A stretch of DNA of 36,384 bases, taken from positions 1 to 36,384 of the forward strand of contig JAJZRE010000024.1 in the NCBI GenBank assembly GCA_021802945.1, written 5' to 3'. The notes beneath the pieces were generated by a model, which saw nothing but the letters and a program-made list of their open reading frames with translations, ran no database searches and was not told the origin of the DNA. Positions 27,240 to 36,026 of the stretch are shown here, in pieces (the stretch's first letter is position 1; each line of letters opens with the position of its first letter). The position numbers and the translations under genes were made by a program. The stretch comes from Pseudomonadota bacterium. Its GTDB lineage: Bacteria; Pseudomonadota; Gammaproteobacteria; Burkholderiales; Thiobacillaceae.

Positions 27240-28100
27240 GTGCTAGTCATTGTTGGATACATTGTTGTGATCGCCAGCGTGTTTGGTGGGTTCGCGCTGG
27301 CAGGCGGGCATCTGGCTGCGCTGCTGCAGCCGCTCGAACTGCTGATGATCGGCGGCGGCGCAGCAGGTGCATTCTTTGTCGGCAACAACAGCAAGGCCGT
27401 CAAGGCCACCCTGAAGGCGCTGCCTACGGTATTCAAGGGATCGAAATATACGCGTGCGCTGTACATGGACATCATGGCGCTGCTGTATGAGCTGCTGACC
27501 AAGATACGCAAGGAAGGCCTGATGTCGGTGGAAGCCGATGTCGACTCGCCTGAGAACAGTCCCTTGTTCACGAAATATCCGGCCATCATGGCGGATCATC
27601 ACATCATCGAATTCCTCACCGACTATCTGCGCCTGATGGTGAGCGGCAGCATGAATGCGTTCGAGATCGAGAACCTGATGGACAACGAAATCGAAACGCA
27701 TCATCACGAAGGCGAAGTGCCGGTGCACGTCATCGCCAAGCTGGGCGACGGCATGCCCGCATTCGGCATCGTGGCGGCGGTGATGGGGGTGGTGCACACG
27801 ATGGAATCGGTCGGCCTGCCGCCCGCTGAACTGGGGATCCTGATCGCGCACGCGCTGGTCGGGACTTTCCTCGGTATTCTGCTGGCCTATGGTTTTGTCG
27901 GTCCGCTTTCCACCCTGCTCGAACAGAAGCTGCACGAATCGACCAAGATGTTCCAGTGCATCAAGGTGACGCTCCTGGCCAGCATCAACGGCTATGCGCC
28001 GGCGATCGCGGTCGAGTTCGGGCGCAAGGTGTTGTTCTCGACCGAGCGCCCCTCCTTCAGCGAACTGGAAGGGCACGTGAAGAGCGCGAAATCGCGCTGA
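27240..28100 (+). CDS. motA: Flagellar stator protein MotA
   Basis: Proton-channel subunit of the MotA5MotB2 stator, 286 residues. It has four membrane segments (about 1-21, 34-52, 170-192 and 202-222) around a large cytoplasmic loop. The loop carries charged torque residues, and KYPAIMADHHIIEFLTDYLR is the usual family stretch. HVIAKLGDGMPAFGIVAAVM contains the conserved proline and glycine near the third helix. The start is GTG at 27240, with AAGGAA ten bases before, giving MLVIVGYIVVIASVFGGFAL as in other MotA proteins. motB follows after 36 bp. A FliA-type promoter candidate lies upstream. Confidence 0.96.
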   Translation: MLVIVGYIVVIASVFGGFALAGGHLAALLQPLELLMIGGGAAGAFFVGNNSKAVKATLKALPTVFKGSKYTRALYMDIMALLYELLTKIRKEGLMSVEADVDSPENSPLFTKYPAIMADHHIIEFLTDYLRLMVSGSMNAFEIENLMDNEIETHHHEGEVPVHVIAKLGDGMPAFGIVAAVMGVVHTMESVGLPPAELGILIAHALVGTFLGILLAYGFVGPLSTLLEQKLHESTKMFQCIKVTLLASINGYAPAIAVEFGRKVLFSTERPSFSELEGHVKSAKSR

Positions 28101-28136
28101 TTGCACGCCCCTGTTCCGGAACCGCATGGCTGACCA

Positions 28137-29066
28137 ATGAGCGAGCAAAAAGCCCCGATCATCATCAAGCGCGTCAGGAAGGTGGCGGGGGGCCACCACG
28201 GCGGCGCCTGGAAGATCGCCTATGCCGATTTCGTGACGGCGATGATGGCTTTCTTCCTGCTGATGTGGCTGCTCGGCTCGACGACCAAAGGCGACCTGCA
28301 AGGCATTGCGGAATATTTCAAGACGCCGCTCAAGGTGGCCATGCAGGGGGGCTCGGGCAGCGGCGACAGTTCCAGCGTGATCAAGGGGGGCGGACACGAT
28401 CTGACGCGCAAGACGGGACAGGTGAAAAAAGGCGAGACCCCGGCCGAGAAGAAATCCTACAATCTGAAAGCCGCCCAGGCCGAGCTCGAACGCATCGAAG
28501 CGGGCAAGCTCAGGCAACTGAAGAAGCGGCTGGAAGTGGCGATCGATGCCAATCCCACCCTGAAGCAGTTCAAGCGGCAACTGCTGATCGACATCACCAG
28601 CGAAGGTCTGCGTATCCAGATCGTCGACGAGCAGAACCGCCCCATGTTCAACCTCGCGAGCGCCGAACTGCAACCCTACACCAAGGTCATCCTGCACGAG
28701 ATCGGCAAGATGCTGAATGACGTGCAGAACCGGATCAGCCTGTCGGGCCACACCGATGCCACGCCGTACGCCAACGGCGCGCGCGGCTACAGCAACTGGG
28801 AGCTGTCGGCCGATCGCGCCAATGCCTCGCGCCGCGAACTCATCGCCGGCGGCATGGATGAATCGAAGATGCTTCGCGTGGTCGGCCTGGCATCGTCCGT
28901 TCCGTTCGGCCAGGCCGCACCCCACGATCCGGTCAATCGCCGCATCAGCATCATCGTGATGAACAAACGCACCGAGGAAGCGGTCACCAAGGAGGCCAGC
29001 GGGGTGAACGTGGCCGACGCCGATGAGGTGCGTGGCGAAATGGCCCGGACCGGCGCTTCGAAATAA
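28137..29066 (+). CDS. motB: Flagellar stator protein MotB
   Basis: Stator subunit of 309 residues that anchors MotA to peptidoglycan. A short basic N-terminus (IIIKRVRKVAGGHHGGAWK) leads into the single membrane helix, with the proton-carrying aspartate at D31 in YADFVTAMMAFFLLMWLLG. A plug and linker region follows (about 60-150), then the OmpA-like peptidoglycan-binding domain (about 155-275) with SLSGHTDATPYANG and LSADRANASRREL. The C-terminal 30 residues are polar and variable. It forms a pair with motA. It is the last gene before a 152-bp space with a possible FlhDC box. Confidence 0.97.
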   Translation: MSEQKAPIIIKRVRKVAGGHHGGAWKIAYADFVTAMMAFFLLMWLLGSTTKGDLQGIAEYFKTPLKVAMQGGSGSGDSSSVIKGGGHDLTRKTGQVKKGETPAEKKSYNLKAAQAELERIEAGKLRQLKKRLEVAIDANPTLKQFKRQLLIDITSEGLRIQIVDEQNRPMFNLASAELQPYTKVILHEIGKMLNDVQNRISLSGHTDATPYANGARGYSNWELSADRANASRRELIAGGMDESKMLRVVGLASSVPFGQAAPHDPVNRRISIIVMNKRTEEAVTKEASGVNVADADEVRGEMARTGASK

Positions 29067-29091
29067 GTCGGCCTCCGCGCCGCTTGGCGCG

Positions 29092-29152
29092 AAATAGCAG
29101 CCCAATTCCACCCCTATTCCCCTGATTGCCCGCGCCGGGCGTGGCCAATAAT
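29092..29152 (+). promoter_or_regulatory. Candidate FlhD4C2 box and class II promoter for flhB
   Basis: AAATAGCA (29092-29099) and CCCTATTC (29112-29119) form an inverted pair with a 12-base spacer. The enterobacterial FlhDC consensus core is AAATAGCG, 10-12 bases, CGCTATTT; the halves match at seven and six of eight. A -10-like AATAAT is at 29147-29152, where a FlhDC-dependent sigma-70 promoter would place it. The flhB ATG is 67 bases further on. The -35 region shows no good hexamer, as expected for an activated promoter. Confidence 0.55.
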
Positions 29153-29218
29153 CCAGCCTGAAGAAAGCCCGTCTCGCACAGGTGCACGAGGCGGGTCCCG
29201 CAAACCAGGTGAGCAGGG

Positions 29219-30361
29219 ATGGCTGAAGAAAGCGATCAGGAACGGACAGAAGCCCCATCGCCACAGCGATTGGAGAAGGCGCGCGAAGAAGGCCAGGTGC
29301 CGCAATCGCGCGAGCTCGCCACGTTCGTCGTGCTGATGACCAGCGGCGCGGCCTTGTGGATGATGGCCAGCAGCCTGGGGCAGACCATGTCCGGGATCAT
29401 GCGCGGCGGGCTGCAGTTCGAACCGGCCGTCGCGCGCGACAGCACCTATGTCATGGCGCAGCTGTCGGATCAATTCCTGGATGCCGCCCTGGCCCTGGCA
29501 CCCTTTCTCGCACTGGTGGTGATCGCGGTCCTGGCATCGCCGCTGCTTCTCCGCGGCTGGCTGTTCAGCGCCAAGGCCGTCATGCCTGACTTCAACCGTC
29601 TGAACCCGCTGTCGGGCATCAAGCGCATGTTTTCCACCCAGGGCCTGGTCGAGCTGGTCAAGTCGCTGGCCAAGGTCGGCTTGCTGGGCGTGGTTGCGGT
29701 CTGGCTGATCTGGTCCAATCTCGACGCGATTTTTTCGCTCAGCCTGGAGGAGCCGTCCGGCGCCATCCGGCACATGGGCAATCTGATCGGCAAGGTCTTC
29801 CTGCTGGCCTCGGGTGCGATGATTTTCATCGTCGTGCTCGATCTGCCCTACCAGCTCTGGAGCCACTTCAACAAGCTCAGGATGAGCAAGGAAGAGCTGC
29901 GCCAGGAGGCCAAGGAATCGGAGGGCGATCCGCACATCAAGGCGCGCATCCGCGCGCAGCAGCGCGATGCCGCGCGCCGTCGCATGATGTCCGAGGTTCC
30001 GACTGCCGACGTCGTGGTGACCAACCCGACCCACTACGCGGTCGCGCTCAGGTACACCGAGGGCAAGATGGGCGCCCCGCGCGTGGTGGCCAAGGGCGCG
30101 GACGCGGTCGCCGCGAAGATCCGCGAACTGGCCGCCGAGCACAAGGTTCCGCTGCTGGAGGCGCCACCGCTGGCGCGCGCGCTGTTCCGCCACACCGAAC
30201 TCGGAGATGAAATCCCGGCCACCCTGTATGCAGCGGTGGCCGAGGTGCTGGCCTATGTGTTCCAGCTGCGCCATTTCCAGCAGGTGGGCGGGGCCTACCC
30301 CGAGACGCCGACCGCCTTGCCGGTCCCGCCTGAACTTGATCCGCTGCAGGCCACCGCATGA
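29219..30361 (+). CDS. flhB: Flagellar type III export protein FlhB
   Basis: Export-gate protein and substrate-specificity switch, 380 residues. It starts MAEESDQERTEAPSPQRLEK, followed by AREEGQVPQSREL, the usual start. Four membrane helices lie between about 30 and 215. The autocleavage motif NPTH is at 269-272 in VVTNPTHYAVALRY, at the same residue number as in Salmonella. FlhB-C continues with PRVVAKGADAVAAKIRELA and PLLEAPPLARALFRH. Its stop overlaps the flhA start (ATGA), giving tight coupling. It would be the first gene of the FlhDC-driven unit flhBA-flhFG-fliA-motCD. Confidence 0.97.
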   Translation: MAEESDQERTEAPSPQRLEKAREEGQVPQSRELATFVVLMTSGAALWMMASSLGQTMSGIMRGGLQFEPAVARDSTYVMAQLSDQFLDAALALAPFLALVVIAVLASPLLLRGWLFSAKAVMPDFNRLNPLSGIKRMFSTQGLVELVKSLAKVGLLGVVAVWLIWSNLDAIFSLSLEEPSGAIRHMGNLIGKVFLLASGAMIFIVVLDLPYQLWSHFNKLRMSKEELRQEAKESEGDPHIKARIRAQQRDAARRRMMSEVPTADVVVTNPTHYAVALRYTEGKMGAPRVVAKGADAVAAKIRELAAEHKVPLLEAPPLARALFRHTELGDEIPATLYAAVAEVLAYVFQLRHFQQVGGAYPETPTALPVPPELDPLQATA

Positions 30362-32433
30362 ACGGCGCACTGAGGCTTTCGACCATTTTCAACCCGGCCA
30401 ATGCACGTGCATTGGCAGCGCCGATATTCATCGTCCTCGTCCTGGCGATGCTGGTGCTGCCGCTGCCGCCGTTCGCGCTGGACATGCTGTTCACCTTCAA
30501 CATCGCGCTCTCCATCATGGTGCTGCTGGTGAGCCTGTCGACCAAGAAGGCGCTCGATTTCGCCGCGTTTCCCACGGTGCTTCTGCTCTCCACGCTGCTG
30601 CGCCTGTCGCTCAACGTCGCCTCCACCCGCGTGGTGCTGCTGCACGGGCACACCGGGCCGGACGCGGCAGGGAAGGTGATCGAGGCCTTCGGCCATTTCC
30701 TGGTCGGCGGCAATTACACGGTCGGCATCATCGTGTTCGTCATCCTGGTGGTGATCAACTTCATCGTCATCACCAAGGGCGCCGGCCGCATCGCCGAAGT
30801 CAGCGCGCGCTTCACCCTCGACGCGATGCCGGGCAAGCAGATGGCGATCGACGCCGACCTCAACGCCGGCCTCATCGACGAGAACGAAGCGCGCCGCCGC
30901 CGTGCCGAAATCGCCCAGGAAGCCGACTTTTACGGGTCGATGGACGGCGCCTCGAAATTCGTGCGCGGCGACGCCATCGCCGGCATCCTGATCCTGCTCA
31001 TCAACATCGTCGGCGGCCTGGTCATCGGCCTGATGCAGCACGGACTGTCGCTCGCCGACGCCGCGCAGAACTACACGCTGCTGGCGATCGGCGACGGCCT
31101 GGTGGCGCAGATTCCCGCGCTGGTCATCTCGATCGCGGCCGGCATCATCGTCAGCCGTGTCAGCACCGAGGAAGACATTGCCGGACAGATGCTGTCCAAC
31201 GTGTTCAACAAGACACAGGCGCTCTACATCACCGCCGCGATTCTCGGCATGATGGGCATGATCCCGGGCATGCCCAACTTGGCCTTCCTGCTTCTGGCGG
31301 GCGGCATGGCCTGGCTGGCCTACAAGGGGAGCCGGAAGCAGGAGACGCCGCCCGCAGTGGAAACGGCCCCCGTGGCCGCGGTCGAATCCCAGGAAGCCAG
31401 CTGGGAAGACGTCGCACCCATCGACACCCTGGGGCTGGAAGTCGGATATCGCCTGATCCCGCTGGTGGACAGCGCGGCCGACGGCGAACTGGTGCGCCGC
31501 ATCAAGGGTATCCGCAAGAAATTCGCCCGGGAAATCGGCTTCCTGCCGCCGGCCGTGCACATCCGCGACAACCTCGAGATCGGTCCGAACAGCTACCGCA
31601 TCACGCTCAAGGGCGTGGAAATCGGCAGCGGAGAAATCCGTACCGGATCCTTCCTCGCCATCGACCCGGGCAACGTCGTCACCGCGCTCCCCGGCGTCGC
31701 CACGCGCGATCCCGCCTTCGGCCTGCCGGCCGTGTGGATCGAATCCGACCTGCGCGAGCAGGCGCAGGCCATGGGCTATACCGTGGTCGACCCGGGCACC
31801 GTGGTCGCCACGCACCTGAACCATCTGGTGACGCTGCACGCCGCCGAACTGCTGGGACGGCAGGAAGCCCAGGCGCTGCTCGACCATCTGGGCAAGAGCG
31901 CGCCCAAGCTGGTGGAGGACCTGGTTCCGAAGATGCTGTCGCTGTCCACCGTGCAGAAAGTCCTGCAGAACCTGCTTACCGAAGGCGTGGCCATCCGCGA
32001 CATGCGCACCATCATCGACACGCTGCTGGAGCATGCCGTGCGCATTCAGGATCCCCACGAACTGACCTCGCTGGTCCGGGTGGCGCTCGGCCGCTCGATC
32101 GTCCAGCAGATCTACGGCTCGTCCAGCGAACTGCCGGTGATCGCCCTCGACCATGGGCTGGAACGCCTGCTGCTGCAGACGCTCCAGGCAGGCCACGATT
32201 CCGCCGGCCTGGAGCCAGGTCTGGCCGACTCCCTTCTGGAGCGCGCGCAGACCTCGACGCAGCGCCAGGAAGCGCTTGGCCATCCCCCGGTTCTGCTGAC
32301 GCCGGCCGTGCTGCGTCCGTTACTCGCACGTTTCCTGCGGCGCACGGTGCCGCAGCTCAAGGTGCTTTCGCACGCTGAAGTGCCCGAAGGCAAACAGATC
32401 AAAGTGACTTCCCTGGTAGGAGGAGCAGCATGA
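30358..32433 (+). CDS. flhA: Flagellar type III export protein FlhA
   Basis: Main membrane component of the flagellar export gate, 691 residues. About eight membrane helices occupy roughly 20-310. The FHIPEP signature lies at 144-167, starting RIAEVSARFTLDAMPGKQM, in the first large cytoplasmic loop. The C-terminal domain (about 345-691), which docks chaperone-substrate complexes and forms the nonameric ring, begins near VAPIDTLGLEVGYRLIPL. ATGA overlaps join it to flhB before it and flhF after it. No odd residues were noted. Confidence 0.97.
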   Translation: MNGALRLSTIFNPANARALAAPIFIVLVLAMLVLPLPPFALDMLFTFNIALSIMVLLVSLSTKKALDFAAFPTVLLLSTLLRLSLNVASTRVVLLHGHTGPDAAGKVIEAFGHFLVGGNYTVGIIVFVILVVINFIVITKGAGRIAEVSARFTLDAMPGKQMAIDADLNAGLIDENEARRRRAEIAQEADFYGSMDGASKFVRGDAIAGILILLINIVGGLVIGLMQHGLSLADAAQNYTLLAIGDGLVAQIPALVISIAAGIIVSRVSTEEDIAGQMLSNVFNKTQALYITAAILGMMGMIPGMPNLAFLLLAGGMAWLAYKGSRKQETPPAVETAPVAAVESQEASWEDVAPIDTLGLEVGYRLIPLVDSAADGELVRRIKGIRKKFAREIGFLPPAVHIRDNLEIGPNSYRITLKGVEIGSGEIRTGSFLAIDPGNVVTALPGVATRDPAFGLPAVWIESDLREQAQAMGYTVVDPGTVVATHLNHLVTLHAAELLGRQEAQALLDHLGKSAPKLVEDLVPKMLSLSTVQKVLQNLLTEGVAIRDMRTIIDTLLEHAVRIQDPHELTSLVRVALGRSIVQQIYGSSSELPVIALDHGLERLLLQTLQAGHDSAGLEPGLADSLLERAQTSTQRQEALGHPPVLLTPAVLRPLLARFLRRTVPQLKVLSHAEVPEGKQIKVTSLVGGAA

Positions 32434-33689
32434 ACGTCAAACGTATCGTCGCAAAGACATCCCGCGAAGCCATGCGCCAGTTGCGCGACATGCTCGGGCC
32501 CGATGCGGTCATTCTTTCCAACCGCACGGTCGAGGGCGGCGTCGAAGTGCTGGCCCTGCCGGCGGAGGACATCGCGGCGATGGCGCCGCCCGCCGCGGAT
32601 GCGACCGTATCCGCCCCGGTACGCGCTTCACCGCCCGCCGCCCATCAGGCCGACCCGGAGCCCGTGCCCGCAGTCACCATCAAGCGCCGCCTGATCGAGC
32701 GGGTCGCCGTGCCGGGCCAGGACAGCGCCCAGCTGGCGCAAAGCGTGATCAGCGAGATCAAGTCGATGCAGGTACGGCTCGAAAGCCAGCTGGCCGACCT
32801 GGCCTGGCGCGACCTGCCGGGCCGCGACCCGGCCGGTGCCGCGGTGATGCGCGACATGCTGGCGGCGGGCTTCAGCGCAACGCTGGCGCGCGAGCTGCTG
32901 GAGACGCTGCCAAAGGGCGATGTCGAACAGTCGCAGGCCTGGGCGAGAAACGTCCTGATGAAGCGGCTCCAGGTGATGCAGAGCGAAACGGACATGCTCG
33001 ACGCCGGCGGCGTATTCGCCCTGATGGGGCCGACCGGCGCCGGCAAGACCACCACCACCGCCAAGCTGGCGGCGCGCTTCGTGGTGCGCCATGGCGCCGA
33101 CAAGCTGGCGCTGCTGACGACCGACAGCTACCGGATCGGCGGCCACGAGCAGCTGCGCATCTACGGCAAGATCCTCGGCGTGGCGGTGCATGCCGTGCGC
33201 GACGCCGCCGACCTGCGTCTGGCGCTGTCCGAGCTGCGCAACAAGCACACCGTGCTGATCGATACCGTCGGCATGAGCCAGCGCGATCAGGCCGTCGCCG
33301 AGCAGGTCGAGATGCTGTGCCGGGCCGGCAAGCCGATCCGGCGCCTGCTGCTTCTGAACGCCACCAGCCATGGCGACACCCTGAACGAAGTGGTGCAGGC
33401 CTATCAGACGCGCGGACTCGATGGCTGCATCCTGTCGAAGATAGACGAGGCGGCCAGCCTCGGCCCGGCGCTCGATTGCGCGATCCGCCACGAGTTGAAC
33501 GTGCACTACCTGGCGACCGGCCAGCGCGTACCGGAGGATTTGCATCTGGCCAATCGGCAATACCTCATCCATCGAGCATTCAAGACGCGCGCCCAGGTTT
33601 CGCCCTGGCAGCTGGACGAGAGCGAGCTGGCGTTCGCGCTTGCCGGCAATCCGGCCCTGCATCGTGAAAGCGCGGTGGCCCTTGGATAA
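32430..33689 (+). CDS. flhF: SRP-type GTPase FlhF, flagellar positioning
   Basis: SRP-family GTPase that marks the pole or site where a flagellum is built, 419 residues. The B domain (about 1-90) begins MNVKRIVAKTSREAMRQLRD; the N domain is about 110-190. The G domain has the P-loop GPTGAGKTTT from G200, followed by LLTTDSYRIGGHEQL and VLIDTVGMSQRD, and SKIDEAASLGPALD near the guanine-specificity motif. Its ATG overlaps the flhA stop by four bases. FlhG, its regulator, follows with an overlap. Presence of FlhF and FlhG beside FlhDC argues for few, probably polar, flagella. Confidence 0.96.
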   Translation: MNVKRIVAKTSREAMRQLRDMLGPDAVILSNRTVEGGVEVLALPAEDIAAMAPPAADATVSAPVRASPPAAHQADPEPVPAVTIKRRLIERVAVPGQDSAQLAQSVISEIKSMQVRLESQLADLAWRDLPGRDPAGAAVMRDMLAAGFSATLARELLETLPKGDVEQSQAWARNVLMKRLQVMQSETDMLDAGGVFALMGPTGAGKTTTTAKLAARFVVRHGADKLALLTTDSYRIGGHEQLRIYGKILGVAVHAVRDAADLRLALSELRNKHTVLIDTVGMSQRDQAVAEQVEMLCRAGKPIRRLLLLNATSHGDTLNEVVQAYQTRGLDGCILSKIDEAASLGPALDCAIRHELNVHYLATGQRVPEDLHLANRQYLIHRAFKTRAQVSPWQLDESELAFALAGNPALHRESAVALG

Positions 33690-34563
33690 ATTCGTGAGCG
33701 ATCAGGCCGCGGGACTGCGCCGCCTGCTGGGGCAGACCGGGTTTCAGGTCATTACCGTGATGTCGGGACAGCAGGGCGCGGGCAAGACCGCGGCGACCGC
33801 CAATCTGGCTGTCGCCCTGGCGCGCTCGGGACGCGATGTCCTCATCGTCGACCAGGATCGGAACGGACGCGGCGCGTGCGCCGCACTGGGGCTGACGCCA
33901 CGCCACGACGTGGCGGACGTGCTCGCAGGGCGCTGCACGCTGGATGCGCTGATCCTCACCGGCCCGGACAACGTGCAGGTTCTGCCGCTCGGCGGCGGCT
34001 TCAGCCGCCTGGGGCGCTTGTCCGAACGCGACCAGGAATGGCTGGCACAGGGCTTCAACCGCCTGCAATGCGGCGTCGACGTGGTGCTGGTGGACATGGA
34101 AGAAGCGACCGACCCGGATGCCTTGCCGCTGGGCCTTGCCGCATCCGAAATCATGGTGGTGCTGCCGCCCGGCAACGCTGCGATCACCCGGGCCTATACG
34201 CTGGTGAAACGTCTTGCGCAGAATTTCGGCAAGCGTCAGTTCCGTCTCCTGCTCAACCGCATGGAATCGCCCGAGCAGGCGCAGGCCGTCGCCCGCAACT
34301 TTTCCCACACCGCCGAGCAGTACCTCGGGGTCTCGGTCGATTACCTCGGCTATATTCCGCTCGACGAGCGCCTCACCCGTGCGAGCCACTTGCGCACCTC
34401 GGTGATGGACGCGTTTCCGGTTGCGCAGTCGACCTCGCAGTTCCGCAAGCTGGCGGACGGCCTGCTGCGCTGGCCGCAGCCGCCCAGCCTGGGCAGCGTC
34501 GGCGGCTTCATGCAGCGCGTGATCCAGGGTGGCCGCCTGGTGGAAGCCTGCAGAAGGGGATAG
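33682..34563 (+). CDS. flhG: MinD-like ATPase FlhG, flagellar number regulator
   Basis: ParA/MinD-family protein that limits flagellar number and stimulates FlhF, about 293 residues. The N-terminal DQAAGLRRLL is the conserved FlhF-activating DQAxxLR helix. The start is uncertain: TTG at 33682 (overlapping the flhF stop) is preferred, with GTG at 33664 or 33694 as alternatives and TTG at 33640 less likely. The P-loop reads GQQGAGKTAATANLA, so the signature lysine of KGGxGKT is glutamine. Switch I is VDQDRNGRGA and switch II is VDMEEATDPDAL, both unlike the usual DADLGLAN and DTGAG. It should still bind nucleotide, but its hydrolysis may be altered. fliA starts 3 bp after its stop. Confidence 0.88.
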   Translation: MDKFVSDQAAGLRRLLGQTGFQVITVMSGQQGAGKTAATANLAVALARSGRDVLIVDQDRNGRGACAALGLTPRHDVADVLAGRCTLDALILTGPDNVQVLPLGGGFSRLGRLSERDQEWLAQGFNRLQCGVDVVLVDMEEATDPDALPLGLAASEIMVVLPPGNAAITRAYTLVKRLAQNFGKRQFRLLLNRMESPEQAQAVARNFSHTAEQYLGVSVDYLGYIPLDERLTRASHLRTSVMDAFPVAQSTSQFRKLADGLLRWPQPPSLGSVGGFMQRVIQGGRLVEACRRG

Positions 34564-34566
34564 GCC

Positions 34567-35307
34567 ATGTACACCGCAACCGGCAAGAGCGAAAAGAGCG
34601 AGAAGAACGACCTGCTGACGCAGTACATGCCGATGGTGAAGCGCCTCGCGCATCACATGATGGGACGGCTGCCGCCCAGCGTGGAGGAGGACGACCTGGT
34701 GCAGGCCGGCATGATCGGCCTCCTGGATGCCGTCAGCCGATTCGATGAGGCGCAGAGTGCCCAATTCGAGGCCTATGCCATCCAGCGCATCCGCGGCTCG
34801 ATGATCGACGAACTGCGCCAGTCCGACTGGATGCCGAGGAGCGCGCGGCAGTCGATGCGCAAGATCGAGCAGGCCATCGGCGCGCTGCAGCACAGGCTGG
34901 GACGACAACCCAGCGAAGCCGAAATCGCCGAATCCATGAAAATGCCACTGGCCGAATACCAGGCCATGCTGGGCGATGCGCGCGGCCATCAGCTGCTGTA
35001 TTTCGAGGACTTCGGCGAGTCGGACGAGGACGATTCGTTCCTCGACAAGCAGTCGGCGAACGAAGCCAGCATGCCCTTGCCCCAACTGCTCGATGCGAAT
35101 CTGCGGGCCTGCATCATCGCCGGCATCGAGAACCTGCCCGAGCGGGAGCAACTGCTGATGTCGCTCTACTACGAGCAGGAACTCAACCTGCGCGAAATCA
35201 GCGAAGTGTTCGGCGTCAGCGAATCGCGCATTTGCCAGCTGCACGGGCAGGCCATCGCGCGGCTGCGCGCCAAACTGAAGGAAGATGCATGGATCGTGGC
35301 AGCCTGA
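34567..35307 (+). CDS. fliA: Flagellar sigma factor FliA (sigma-28)
   Basis: Class III flagellar sigma factor, 246 residues. Region 2 spans QYMPMVKRLAHHMMGRLPPS and EDDLVQAGMIGLLDAVSRFD, and QFEAYAIQRIRGSMIDELRQ. Region 3 holds GRQPSEAEIAESM, and region 4 is NLPEREQLLMSLYYEQELNL followed by the helix-turn-helix EISEVFGVSESRICQLHGQA. FlgM binding is expected from family. It starts 3 bp after flhG, and its last 19 bases overlap motC. Its target motif is present before motA in the same cluster. Confidence 0.97.
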   Translation: MYTATGKSEKSEKNDLLTQYMPMVKRLAHHMMGRLPPSVEEDDLVQAGMIGLLDAVSRFDEAQSAQFEAYAIQRIRGSMIDELRQSDWMPRSARQSMRKIEQAIGALQHRLGRQPSEAEIAESMKMPLAEYQAMLGDARGHQLLYFEDFGESDEDDSFLDKQSANEASMPLPQLLDANLRACIIAGIENLPEREQLLMSLYYEQELNLREISEVFGVSESRICQLHGQAIARLRAKLKEDAWIVAA

Positions 35308-36026
35308 TCGGACTCGGGCTGGCGGCGGTCGCCATCCTCGGCGGCCAGGCGATGGAAGGCGGGCACATCGGCCTGTTCATGCAGCCGGCCGCTTTCGTCA
35401 TCGTGATGGTCGGCACCCTGGCTGCGGTGCTGCTGCATTATCCGCTGCCGGTTTTCCTGCAGGGCGTGCGCATGGCGAAATGGGTGTTTCGTCCGCCCGA
35501 GCCGGAAGCCGGCATCATTATTCGCCGCGTCGTCCAGTGGTCGCACACCGCGCGCCAGGATGGCCTGCTGGCCCTGGAAAGACACCTCGACATGACGCAC
35601 GACCCCTTCCAGCGAACCGGTCTGCAACTGCTCATCGATGGCGCCGACGTGACCAAGCTGCGCGACACCCTCGACGTACAGATCATCAGCTTCGAAACGG
35701 CGGAGCGTCAGGCCGCACGCGTGTGGGAGGCGGCTGGCGGCTATGCGCCCACGCTCGGCATCCTGGGCGCGGTGATGGGCCTGATTCACGTGATGGAAAA
35801 CCTGGCCGAGCCCGGCAAGCTGGGCACCGGCATCGCGGTCGCCTTTGTCGCCACCATTTATGGCGTGGGCCTCGCCAATCTGGTGTTCCTGCCGATTGCC
35901 AACAAGATCAAGTTCACCATCGCGCGCCGGGTGAGCGAGCGCGAGATCGTCTGCGACGGTCTCGCAGGCATTGCGCAGGGCGACAACCCGCGCATCATCG
36001 AGGCGCGCCTGAAGGGTTACCTATGA
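35289..36026 (+). CDS. motC: Second stator protein MotC (MotA homologue)
   Basis: MotA-family stator subunit of the MotCD type, 245 residues. The start at 35289 (MDRGSLIGLGLAAVAILGGQ) matches MotC and PomA-like N-termini; a longer frame from 35232 reads through fliA. Four membrane segments, with the first two at about 5-22 and 30-50. The third-helix region is GGYAPTLGILGAVMGLIHVM, and KLGTGIAVAFVATIYGVG marks the fourth. The C-terminus is NPRIIEARLKGYL. The gene overlaps fliA by 19 bp, so motCD are co-translated with the sigma factor. Its TGA stop falls inside the left repeat of the element at 36023-36317, so the native C-terminus may have been different. Confidence 0.93.
   Translation: MDRGSLIGLGLAAVAILGGQAMEGGHIGLFMQPAAFVIVMVGTLAAVLLHYPLPVFLQGVRMAKWVFRPPEPEAGIIIRRVVQWSHTARQDGLLALERHLDMTHDPFQRTGLQLLIDGADVTKLRDTLDVQIISFETAERQAARVWEAAGGYAPTLGILGAVMGLIHVMENLAEPGKLGTGIAVAFVATIYGVGLANLVFLPIANKIKFTIARRVSEREIVCDGLAGIAQGDNPRIIEARLKGYL

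Noticed and set aside
27243-29264. Minus-strand frame opposite motA-motB
   Set aside because: Antisense shadow crossing two real genes and the FlhDC box.
30295-32283. Long minus-strand open frame opposite flhA
   Set aside because: Same effect of codon bias; flhA has full-length family features in the sense frame.
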